Part shown: piece by piece, positions 25,593 to 36,033 of the stretch
How the letters are laid out: each line of letters opens with the position of its first letter
How positions within the stretch are numbered: the first letter of the stretch is position 1
Assembly: GCA_905182985.1 (NCBI GenBank)
Contig: CAJJDN010000157.1
Location: forward strand, 33,779 to 97,778
Origin: Paramecium sonneborni
Taxonomy: Eukaryota; Ciliophora; Oligohymenophorea; Peniculida; Parameciidae
Direction of reading: 5' to 3'
Length of the DNA stretch: 64,000 nucleotides
The notes under the pieces: generated by a model
Seen by the model: the letters and a program-made list of their open reading frames with translations, nothing else
Told to the model about the DNA's origin: nothing
Databases searched by the model: none
Position numbers and translations under genes: made by a program

Positions 25593-26235
25593 TTTAAGTA
25601 AATAAATTATGTTTTTTTCATTTCTTTATTAACGGGGTTTTGAACCCCGGACGGTATATTAATGAGTTTAATTATTGAAATATGAGTTTATTTATGTATT
25701 TCAAAGATACAATCGCAACATTTTTAATCTAAAGTTAATTTTAGGTTCCTGGTCACTAGACATCTCATTTAGAGTTCCAACATTAATTACAATTATAGTA
25801 TGTACCTAAAATATAAAGTCTTCCTATTTGGTACAATTTTATGATTTTACTCATCATATCAAAATGAGCCTAATATTCAAAGTATGCTCAGTTAGTAACT
25901 CAAATGAACTGTTGAACATTGAATTCAATAGGATTGAATGTAATGAGAGAGTTAAATTAAGATCAGGTTGATGCCCGATGTAAATAATGTTATAAAATTA
26001 TTCTTAGCTAACCCAAAATATTGGCGAAAAAGGATTTACTATCAAAAATACTATTACATAATTCAGTTAAACCTGTTGGAATAAAAAGATTGCTGCTACC
26101 TCTGATCTTGAACATTTTATTAAAGAAATTGAAAAGGATGCAATCTCATATATACTGTCTTAAATATCGCCTTCACACGAATTTTCATTTTGACTTTGTG
26201 CTCGTAAGTTATCTTGATTTATGGGTTTGAAGACT
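24910..26235. repeat. duplicated contig end, copy 1 (joined by N at 26236)
   Basis: 1326 nt that recur unchanged at 26237-27562. It contains the 5' half of the secreted Gly/Gln-repeat gene and the 3' part of the next minus-strand locus. Same single-N junction pattern as at 1377. Confidence 0.9.
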
Positions 26236-28549
26236 NTTATCCACCTTATCCCATTTAGCCTTATCCACCTTATCCCATTTATCCACCTGGTTATTATTAA
26301 GTTCCACCTGGTTATTATGTTCCTGTTGGCTATTATTAAGTTCCAGTTGGAGGTTATTAAGTTCCTGTTGGTTATTATTATGTTCCAGTTGGAGGTTATT
26401 AAGTACCTGTTGGTTATTACTATGTTCCAGTTGGAGGTTATTATTGAGTTGTTTAAGTTCCTGGTAGTTGATTTCCAGGTAGGGTTTATTAAGTTGGTTA
26501 TTATTGTCCTGATTATTAACCCTATTATGTTCCTTATTATTGTCCTTAAGCTTATGTTGGTAAGCATTTCTTGGCCTTTCCTCCTGTTTATGGACCACCT
26601 TATTGACCGCCTTATTGACCACCTTATTGACCACCTTACTGGCCACCTTATTGCATACCACCTTATTACATTCCACCTTATTATTGGCCTCCTGGTTATT
26701 AGCCACCTAAAAATCATAAGATATTATTAGATACCAGATGTATTTTATTATCCTTGTTGACCAGTAGGGGCACCTTATGTCGAGCCTGATGTTCCAGAGC
26801 CAGCTAGATTAAATTAATTTAATCATCTTACGTTGACCAGATGGTGGAGCACTTTATGTGAGTTGTGTGAACACTGAAGAGACAATGCAAAGGAGTAGTA
26901 AAATTTTGATGATTTTCATTTTAAGTAAATAAATTATGTTTTTTTCATTTCTTTATTAACGGGGTTTTGAACCCCGGACGGTATATTAATGAGTTTAATT
27001 ATTGAAATATGAGTTTATTTATGTATTTCAAAGATACAATCGCAACATTTTTAATCTAAAGTTAATTTTAGGTTCCTGGTCACTAGACATCTCATTTAGA
27101 GTTCCAACATTAATTACAATTATAGTATGTACCTAAAATATAAAGTCTTCCTATTTGGTACAATTTTATGATTTTACTCATCATATCAAAATGAGCCTAA
27201 TATTCAAAGTATGCTCAGTTAGTAACTCAAATGAACTGTTGAACATTGAATTCAATAGGATTGAATGTAATGAGAGAGTTAAATTAAGATCAGGTTGATG
27301 CCCGATGTAAATAATGTTATAAAATTATTCTTAGCTAACCCAAAATATTGGCGAAAAAGGATTTACTATCAAAAATACTATTACATAATTCAGTTAAACC
27401 TGTTGGAATAAAAAGATTGCTGCTACCTCTGATCTTGAACATTTTATTAAAGAAATTGAAAAGGATGCAATCTCATATATACTGTCTTAAATATCGCCTT
27501 CACACGAATTTTCATTTTGACTTTGTGCTCGTAAGTTATCTTGATTTATGGGTTTGAAGACTTATTTGTGATCATTTTACTTCATTGTCTTTTTGAAATA
27601 TGATTTCATATTGTGAGCTGAAAATTATATGCAAACTCATTTTAATGGATGTATAATGATGAATAAATAAAAGATAATCAAGAATATAAGTGTTATTAGG
27701 TAAAGTTTTAAAATGATGGGTTATTAGACTGAACAAAATGAGACTAAAAAATAGGATCTGAATAGTCTTTCCCCTTCTTAATATTTGAAACATTCGTCCT
27801 AGATCTATATTCTTTATTGCATAGTCTTGGATTTTTCTTATTGTTCTCTAAATTATTTTTGTAGCTCCTATTTTTCAATTATTTATTGTCATAAAATCCT
27901 ACTAAGTTTTTTAGATGATAACATTGAGTTAAAGCATTTATTAATTTTGAATATTTTTCTCTATAACCTCTGGTATTTAAATTAAGGATTTTTCCTTTCC
28001 AGATACTTAGGAACTTAGTTTTCTTTTATTTTTTAAATATTACTGAGTAATGTCATCTTTTCATATTGGAACAAAAAACTTCTTAACTCTCATCTTTTGT
28101 CATCTCTTAGGTTAAGGGTTAACAAATTCGTTATTGAATTATGTTACTCGAATTGCTATTTCCAAGTTTTCTAAATTAAATATTGAAAAATATCAATACA
28201 TTTTGGTTACCTCTAAGAATGCATAACTTTTCTAAATTGATTCTATATGATGAAATTTTTAAGAATCTGAATCTATGATTGAGTCCAAAAATCAAATGCA
28301 ATAAGGTAATAAAAAATATAACTATATATGGATAAAATTCTTTGCTAAAATAAAGTTGTGCTTCACTTTGATATTCAAACATATCCATCAACTCAGTATA
28401 TTGGAAATACATTTCCAATTAAATTAGATTAATGAAGTCATCAGAAAATATATTTCCATGCAATCCTTACTAACTATCTGAAATTTATTTATCTGGGACC
28501 TCCTAAATATTCCATGAGTAATATATATGATTAAATTTATGGGTTTTTT
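25619..28549 (-). CDS. unresolved minus-strand gene or decayed gene (spans the N artefact)
   Basis: After collapsing the duplication (26236-27562 removed), the minus strand carries a chain of protein-like segments. From a possible start at 28549 they include LYFSKEFYPYIVIFFITLLH (a membrane-like helix, about 28350), SSNIIQQRICQPLTQEMTK (about 28130), a Lys/Asn-rich stretch (about 27800-28020), KQVFKPINQDNLRAQSQNE (about 27540), SEVAAIFLFQQVQLNY (about 27440) and KIIKLYQIGRLYILGTYY (about 27180), with a likely end NSLIYRPGFKTPLIKK near 25619. In-frame TGA codons between segments could not all be removed with normal introns. Parts of the plus strand also read well. I cannot choose between a multi-intron gene, sequencing indels and a pseudogene. 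A divergent promoter region lies at 28550-28666. Confidence 0.3.
26237..27562. repeat. duplicated contig end, copy 2
   Basis: Second copy of 24910-26235. It carries a truncated 5' piece of the Gly/Gln-repeat gene on the minus strand (ATG at 26919, running off the junction at 26237). That piece is not an independent gene. Confidence 0.9.
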
Positions 28550-28666
28550 GATCATTTCCTTATAAAAATAATTTCAATATACAATGTCACTCAGTTAGTG
28601 ATATTTTTAGAATCAAATTGAATGAGAATTACTTTAATATAATTTAAACTAAATAATAATTATATC

Positions 28667-30249
28667 ATGAATAATTAACTCTTGCAATTTTAGTTGATTT
28701 TATTATCCTCATCTGTGATCACTTTATTTTACATTTATGACCGAGACTTAAATAAGCAAAAGATATCACTAATGTTTTCTCTGTGTAACATCAGTATATT
28801 ACTGCTTGAAATAAGAATGATAGGAAATTTATATTGTATATATGTTCTCTAATGAATAATAGATTTAACAATAGCAGCATCAATATTCTTAATATCAAGA
28901 TTGTATTTCAAATAACCCCAATAGACTGAGATTCCATAGATTAATATTTTGAATACTTAAGTCTCAGAACGCATAGGGAAAATAGACTAAGAAATGGAAT
29001 AGTAACCTTAATATCTACCAGCTATTCCATCCATTTAAGAAAGCAATTCAAATCATACTCCTAAGTAGATGGCTCAAATGAATGAAATCAATAATGTACC
29101 TTAAACTACGACAGAAAGAGGACAAAATCATCTCAAATAGGATTCTGGCATTAGTTTCTTTGGAGATAAAAAACGATCCTCTTATTCTAAAAACAACAGC
29201 AATGGAGCTCTTCCTCAGCGATCAAACACTATTTAACAAACTCAAGGTAAGAATTATAATTATATATAAACAAGCTAATTTTAACGTTATAAAGTATCAA
29301 GATGATTGTGGAGAAATCAAATTTGGTATCCTCAAGACTTTAAAATCAATTAACTATGATCAACTAGGCAAAGAGATAGAAATTATATATTAGAATGAAA
29401 AAACATTGACTAGATTATTATCTAACATTGAAAAAAAAGGAGGACCTCGTATGTAGATTCTCTATGAAAGTCAACCATAAACAAATCATGTTGTTGATGA
29501 CAACCTAAGAGGAGCCATTTAATTAGATTATATTAATAATGATTCCATTAAAAATGATGAATTTAAAAAAATTACTTGGAAGAAAATTTTAGAGACATTA
29601 ATTTTCTAGATTGTTTTAATTTGTAATTTCTAGATTATTCAACCATGGTAGATAGAATAAGTTTTATTATTTGCTTTTGTTTCTTTTAGATAAATTTTTT
29701 AATTCTCAAAGTTAAAAATATAAGAACTTGAAATCTCGTTTAAATTTAGACAGATCTTAATATGGACTATACTTATATTTTTGCCTTTGATTTTTGTATT
29801 TATCTTAAACATCATCCAGTAAACTATAGCTGCAAAATTAACTGTTATTGCCTAATGGATCTCAATTATGATCACATTTAAATATTACAAATCATGTTAG
29901 GAGTAATTAATTTTCTTATCGATTTTTAGGCATATTCATATAGTTTCTTTTTATATACTTGTCTTGGCCACTCTTCTCTGTTTTATTTGAATCAGAGTCT
30001 TTTTATGAGTTAATTATTCTTATAGTTTTATTAGAATTCATTTATATGCTAATTTCATTCTCACTTTTATATAAATATAAATTTTTTTATCTTCTCCAAA
30101 TTGATATAATTATTAAATTTATATATTCTCAGCTTGATTATTTAATGATGAAAAATTTAGAACTAATCACCATACTTCAAATTATTAGACCATTCATCAT
30201 AATTAAAAATTTAAGGACATAACAACCTAATCAGATTAAAATAGTTTGA
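28667..30249 (+). CDS. multi-pass membrane protein, 497 aa
   Basis: ATG at 28667 (MNNQLLQFQLILLSSS), stop TGA at 30247-30249. Three introns (28836-28862, 27 nt; 29247-29274, 28 nt; 29896-29929, 34 nt) leave exactly 498 codons. Hydrophobic helices occur at the N terminus (residues about 7-70). A long hydrophilic Gln/Ser/Asn-rich loop follows (about 80-270, containing KRSSYSKNNSN and YESQPQTNHVVDDN). A second membrane domain then has several helices (ILIFLPLIFVFILNIIQQ, LIILIVLLEFIYMLISF). The layout, membrane segments around a large cytosolic loop, fits a channel- or transporter-like or signalling membrane protein, but no diagnostic motif was seen. Confidence 0.75.
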
Positions 30250-31078
30250 ATCTATTTCAAATTTGTTCAATAATAACAAAATATATTCAATTTAATTATA
30301 AAAATAAATTATTTTGGAGAACTTTTATTTTCAAAATAACTTCAATAAAATTATAAGCAAATTTAATAGATTTATTCTACAATGCATGAAAATGTTGAAA
30401 ATTATTGGTAGGCTATCTTAAAAAAATAATGAATTCTATTAAAAACATGATTTGTTATTAACGTAATTTTAGAACACAAAAAAGCATTTTTCCATTTCTA
30501 TAAAAATAAGAAGCAGTTTATTTCCTTTATTAAATTTAGAGTGATACATAACTTTCCTCGTATTTTCTGTTACCTTGATTTAGTAGATAAATCAAATGAT
30601 TAATCTTATGAGTAAGTAAAAATAAGCTTTCTTTGATAATAAATCTTGACATAAAATTTTTAAGTATACTAAATTAGGTGTGTTTGAAATATTATTGAAT
30701 CAAAAATAAATGTTATGAATATTAAATTTAATTTTTAATTATTGAGCAAAATACATGCTGAAGAATGAATAAAATAGCACATGTTAATAATAATTATTAA
30801 ATTCTATTTGAATCAAGATGAATTTTTCTAATAAGATAAATATTAAATATAACAATTATCTTAAATAAATCCAAATAAATTCTAATTTAAAAATATATTA
30901 TTTATAATCCAAGATATCAAAATATAAATCAGCTAGTTATTACAAAGTTAATAGACTTATCTATTTCAATAAAAGACAGGTATTTGATTATTCTAAAAAC
31001 TTGATTACTTAATATTAATACATAAAAAAATTAATTTAATAGAATTAGTTAATATTATAATTAATATAAATAAAAAAA
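30250..31078. other. intergenic, no gene seen
   Basis: 829 nt of AT-rich sequence before family copy D. Only very short open frames were found. The last 60 nt match the upstream flank of copy C, so the duplicated unit includes the promoter-proximal region. Confidence 0.5.
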
Positions 31079-32337
31079 ATGGAAGGAATGGAATATTAGA
31101 CTTTTTAATATTATTCTTATGAGGATATAAAATCATTAAATGAGATTCTTAAAGTAGATTCAATTGGATTTGTAAATATTTATTAAGATGAAAAAGTAAT
31201 TGAATATCAGATTGATCGATCTAAATGTCTTAGATTAAGCGATTTAATTTATTTGATTGTATATATATAAATCAAGTATTTTAGACAGAGAATTATGCTA
31301 AAATTTATTTGGGATAACTCTTAACTATTTTTCTTGATTTATTAAAGAAAGTCATAAAATTAGAAGATAAAGATAAAATTGAACATTTATATCTAGATGA
31401 TAATAGAATTTGGTTGAATTTTAAAGATCGAGATTAAACAATAAAGGTTTATGTTACAAAAATTGATTATTCTATTGCATTTACAGGATATCAATGTTTA
31501 TTATATGAAGAAGGTTCAAATATACCCATTCCAGCAAAACAGAAAATTTTAAAAATTATTAAAGACATTTTGAATCAATTTAAGAATAAAAAAATATTCT
31601 TTAATGATTCTCAAAAAGACAAGATTCTTAAAGAAATATACAATCCCATTATTTAAGAATGCGATAAATTGAATATTTTAGATACTTTAAATTATATTAT
31701 AGGCATTTTATAAAAACAAAAATATGATAGTGAAGAATAATATATTGATTTAGATGACTGCAAAGGATTTTTAAAATTAATTGAATCAAGAAAAGTAACA
31801 AAATAAAATACAGACTTATACATTAAAGATCTTATTCAAAATTTAGAAAAAGAAGGGTCATTTTTTATAGAAAATATTTTTATAGCAAAGATAAAGTATT
31901 TATTTACTATTCTTGAAAAAAATAATATGATTTTATCCACTCAAATAGCTTATAATAAATTTGAAAAAGATGATGAATTTATCAAATAAATGAGAGAATA
32001 TTATGGAAAATATTAAACAATATTAAAGAGCAATGCTTAAATTATCATTAAATAAATATTCAATGATAATTTAAAAAAGGAGATGGAAAAGTTTAAATTT
32101 GAAATTACAGATGAAGAAAAATAATTAATTATTGATAGTTCCTTAAATAGAATTCTTAATATGAAATTAAATGGATACTTTTACAATTCTCCATTTTATT
32201 CTATCAAAACAAGTTAAAATCATATCCAATTATGTTAATAAAGGGTAATTACTAAATTTTCAACAGATATAGTAATTGAAGAAGTTGAAATGCTAATTTC
32301 ATATAAAAATCATTTAATGATAGATGAATTGATTTGA
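31079..32337 (+). CDS. dispersed-family protein, copy D (410 aa), inverted match to copy C
   Basis: ATG 31079, TGA 32335-32337, intron 31259-31284 (26 nt, same sequence as in C); 1233 coding nt. It is nearly identical to copy C on the opposite strand 8 kb away, except for a replaced block at about 31885-31970 (C has KVKVLSVVLDKDHVAKNAA, D has KIKYLFTILEKNNMILSTQ) and a few substitutions. The kinase-like core is the same as described for copy C. The Gln-rich helical C terminus ends VEMLISYKNHLMIDELI. The function is unknown. The two copies form a large inverted repeat that could recombine. Confidence 0.8.
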
Positions 32338-33171
32338 TTTATAATTATATTATCTTTTTTTCAAACCTTTAATATTTTTTACATCTTTCAACTATATTTT
32401 AGAAATACCAATATTCATTTACTTTAAAATTTTATAAAATCAATCTTAAACATTCATGTTTTCAAGTTATTATTATGTTTAACATAATTTTTATTCATTT
32501 TTAAATTTGTTCGTTAATTTCCTAAAAATTTATTCATGCAAAATACATTTTCTTTAAACTATTTAGATTGATATAAAAATTACTCTAAAAAAAAATATCT
32601 TATAACACATAATTCCTAAATTGGCACAGAATTCGAATGTAAAATAATTTATGAAATAGTCTAAACCTTGATTTTATCAACAAATAAACATTATTAGTGC
32701 ATTGAATTTCTTTATAGATTCAATATTTAAATTTTAATTTAATCTATTTATCATGAGAATCACAAATAAAAATAAAAATCAAATGCTAATAGCTTATTAA
32801 CAAAGATCCTAAAAATTTTGCGAATAAAAAATTTTAGATAAATTAAGACAATAGTTTAATTTTATATGCAATAACTTGATTGATTAAATTATAAAGTATT
32901 TTTAATCGAATTATGAAAAGGTTAAGTTTTAGGTAATTTAGGTTTGGCTGATTAAAATTTAATTCCAAAAAATATATATCTTATCATAATTCTGATTGAA
33001 AGCATAGAGCTTATTAAAATTTTGTAAAAGATAAATAAAAAATTTGTGAATTTAGAATAAAATTTTCTGCTTTCATTATTAAATATATTAGAAAGAAATA
33101 ATATACAAATGTTTCTAAAATTTAATTGAATAACTTAAAGATATAATTTTGATAATATTATTACAATAAAT
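32338..33171. other. intergenic, no gene seen
   Basis: 834 nt, AT-rich. No convincing gene or RNA on either strand. Confidence 0.45.
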
Positions 33172-34578
33172 ATGTCTAAAAGAAGGAAATAATGTAGGAT
33201 ATGTAATAAAGAGCATTAATCTAATTTAAAAGGATTTTTGTCTTACCCAAAGCATTTATTATTAGGAAAATTACCAAATTATTACTAAAGGCTGACTTAA
33301 AAATTGAATGAAAAATAAACATAAAGAGTCAGCATTTCAGATAATCACATTTGTTACATAATTGATGAAGATATATGTGATATTTGTTGGAAGTTCATGT
33401 ATTAAGGATTTTAATGTGATAAATGCAATACTTATAACTATGATTGCAAGCCAGATAAAAAAAAATGTTGCTTATGCATGGCTTCCTATTGCCAAAAATG
33501 TGAAAGAAGAGTTGGATTGTTTTCTCAAAAGGGATTGTGTACAATTTGCTAATTAAATAATACGAACAATTTGAATTCAATACGATATTTGTTTTCTCTT
33601 TTTTTGATTATGATCTTTCCTTGTTTAGCATTTAAGCATCTCTTTGCTAAATTAATTGAAACATTCGATAAAATTTAATATACGAACTATTAAAAGATGA
33701 TGGGTTTTTCATCATTTATTCTAGTTTTTCCATTGATATACTGCATTTGTTTGATAGGGCTAAGTATTTTATTGATTGGAAAACTTATTTAAAAAATGAT
33801 AATGCTTGTTTGAAATTAATTTTTATAGAAAAATATTATAGAATGATTTATTACTTTTTTGTTCTAAATCAGATATTAATTACAATTATTATTAGACTTT
33901 ATTTATAAAAATTAATTATAATTGTTTTTATTATTAATTATCTGATAGACAATTGTATTGCTTTGGATAATTTTTCAAATAGGATAATAAATTTTGAAAA
34001 TGAAAATATTGGACTAGATTAAGTCTTCAAAATAGATAAACTTTATGATAATATAATGTTAATAAATATAAGAAATGAAATTTTGATATTGAGGTAGGTA
34101 TAAGGTATAATGTAACGCGAAAAAAATTTATAATCCTAAATGTAAAATCATTCAGAGGTATTCTTTAAATGGAACTTCTGATTAATAATTTTTTGGAAAA
34201 GTGAAAAATGTAAAAATATTAAATCTTCTTAATAAAGCTAGATATTTTAATCTATTGAAAAGAGTAAAAAGTGTTAATGCTAAAAATACTATATATTAAG
34301 TGGTTTCTCCTAGAAAAATTAAAGAATATCCTGGGAGTTTTAAAGTAGCAGAACTTGTTTATAATTAGATGATTTATTATATTTGGAATGGAATTAATTC
34401 TTATGAATATCTAGAATATGTTAGAGTGATCTTAAACTTAATTAACTCAAAAGATTTATATATAAATATTGAGCAAAGGATATTTAAATATAATCTATAT
34501 ATAAATTTGATAGATAAGAAAGATGAAAGATAAAGATTAAGAAGGAAAGTAAAAGTTTAAAAAAGTGTAAGTAGATGA
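33172..34578 (+). CDS. Cys-rich zinc-finger-like membrane protein (3' structure unresolved)
   Basis: The first 213 codons (33172-33813) are clear: MSKRRKQCRICNKEHQS, a basic region, and then a Cys cluster (CDICWKF, CDKCNTYNYDC, KKCCLCMASYCQKCERR, GLCTIC) typical of zinc-binding RING/PHD-like folds. Two hydrophobic helices follow (SIRYLFSLFLIMIFPCLAF and FILVFPLIYCICLIGLSIL). After TGA 33811-33813 the plus strand continues with protein-like text in other frames: a third hydrophobic stretch (QILITIIIRLYLQKLIIIVF), KIDKLYDNIMLINIRNE, and a basic end reaching TGA at 34576-34578. Joining these needs a non-obvious intron near 33810 and a frame change near 34170, so the downstream part may be a second gene or a disrupted 3' end. 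Confidence 0.55.
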
Positions 34579-34669
34579 TTTGTTTATAATGTAGATGATA
34601 GTAAGATAGTTCAATATTAAATAGTGAGTGATTAGTGTAAAATGATTATAATTTATAATAATTAATTTT

Positions 34670-35074
34670 ATGTCTGGTAAGGAAGACGAATATGAAAAGT
34701 TACTCTCTGAGTAAAATTTGAAGGATAGATTAGAGGCACCTTAAACAGAGACAGCAAGATAAAGGAAATGGAGAATAGTAAAAAGAAAGTTTGCAGAAGT
34801 TTAAGTGTATGCAAAATAAGGTTTCATTATGGGTTCATTAGTGGGAGGTGGATTTGGATTAGTAACAGGATTATGGGCAGCAGTTTAATATAAAAAATTA
34901 TCTATGATTCCAATATCAGTGATAGTAAGTGGAGGCAGTTTTGGTTTTATCATGGCTTGTGGTAGTATGATTAGAAGTGATGAGTTGATTGCTGGTGAAT
35001 ATTAATAGCATTTCAAATTTAATAATTAAGAAGTGCCAATATAATAGTTCTGGTTGAATAGATAATTTGAATGA
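34670..35074 (+). CDS. Romo1/Mgr2-family mitochondrial inner-membrane protein, 134 aa
   Basis: An intronless frame from ATG 34670 to TGA 35072-35074. The centre matches the Romo1/Mgr2 pattern: a helix with GFIMGSLVGGGFGLVTGLW, a short linker (QYKKLSMIP), and a second Gly-rich helix, VSGGSFGFIMACGSMIR. In animals and yeast this family sits in the mitochondrial inner membrane with the TIM23 translocase and controls lateral release of preproteins. Gly-zipper helices are its hallmark. This protein has an extra charged N-terminal stretch of about 50 residues (MSGKEDEYEKLLSEQ) and a Gln/Phe-rich C-terminal extension beyond the family's usual 80-110 residues. Assignment rests on motif recognition only. 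Confidence 0.75.
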
Positions 35075-35498
35075 ATTATGATAAATTGTGAATCAATTTA
35101 ATCATTTGAAGACTTTTATTATATAATTAAATAAGATTATTATTTCTAAATTTCTCAAAGTTTTAATAATAAAAATATCAGTTATCTTTGATGTAGATGT
35201 TTAGTAAAGTTTAGAAGTTAAAAAATAGAGAAGTATCTAAAATATTAGGGAAGAAGCAAATGGTTGCAGGTGAGGAGAGGAATGAAATCTATATATATTC
35301 TATATTAATAAATAATTTCTATGTTTTATATTTAAATGAAATACTATCTATTCTTAAAATCATGTAAAGTTTCTAATGATGGATTATATGCCTGTAAATA
35401 TTAATTAAATGATTGCATATGGAAATAGAATAGGAAAAAGTAGAATGAATAGGATTAGTGCAATACAGAATCTATTCTTTAAATATTTGTACTAATGA
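35075..35498. other. mostly intergenic; short open frame in phase with the next ORF
   Basis: AT-rich spacer. A 40-codon frame (MMDYMPVNINQMIAYGNRIG...) begins near 35372 and ends at TGA 35496-35498. It is in the same phase as, and directly abuts, the next ATG at 35499. It may be an upstream exon, a short upstream ORF, or chance. Confidence 0.3.
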
Positions 35499-35690
35499 AT
35501 GGGGTCAAAGAATTTAGTTAGTAAGTAATTGAGAGCTAAATAAGGTAAAAGTAATCCAACAACTAGAATCATTATAAGATAAGCGATTTTGTAGGATATA
35601 AATTCTTATCTTTAACAAGAGTAACAAATCCCTTTAGTGGTTGAAAACAGTTCAAGTTAGGTTCCACAGTATAAACATAGATTAGTTTGA
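35499..35690 (+). CDS. small hypothetical protein, 63 aa
   Basis: An intronless frame from ATG 35499 to TGA 35688-35690. It starts MGSKNLVSKQLRAKQGKS, a Gly-Ser context that would suit N-myristoylation, and continues with a Gln-rich, helical sequence ending PQYKHRLV. There is no hydrophobic segment. Composition looks protein-like, but the ORF is short and the frame is also open upstream except for one TGA, so the true start or extent is uncertain. Confidence 0.4.
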
Positions 35691-36033
35691 CAGAAATTGC
35701 AGTGTTTTATTGGTTAATTGGCAACAAAGTTATAGATTTTGCATTTTTAACAAATGAAACCTTATTGAATGAGTTACCAACATAATTCACAAATATATTT
35801 TTCATTATGAAAGAGGATATAATGATCAGTGAGTATGAGTTAGTGATTGTGCAGTGTAATTAATTTTAACACTATTTGTTGAATATAAAAATTTGTGTAT
35901 TGAGTCTTGAATCCAACAGGAAATAGGAATAAAGCTCCTTTTAAGGTTCCAAGTGATTTTGTGCATAAGGAACAATAGTGTTACATGCTTAAAATTATAA
36001 AAATATTAAATGCTTAAATGTTTATGTGATAAA
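35691..36033. other. intergenic, nothing recognised
   Basis: AT-rich spacer between a small plus-strand ORF and the convergent asparaginase gene. No supported feature. Confidence 0.35.

Noticed and set aside
25560..25760. tRNA gene on the minus strand
   Set aside because: Only a T-arm-like hairpin is present; I could not fold an acceptor stem, D arm or anticodon arm around it.
28176..28418. Isolated 80-aa minus-strand gene
   Set aside because: In the ciliate code the frame runs on through TAA/TAG; it is part of the larger unresolved minus-strand locus.
35496..35498. Selenocysteine at an in-frame TGA
   Set aside because: No Sec-type sequence context and no stem-loop was found; a separate ORF or a missed intron is simpler.
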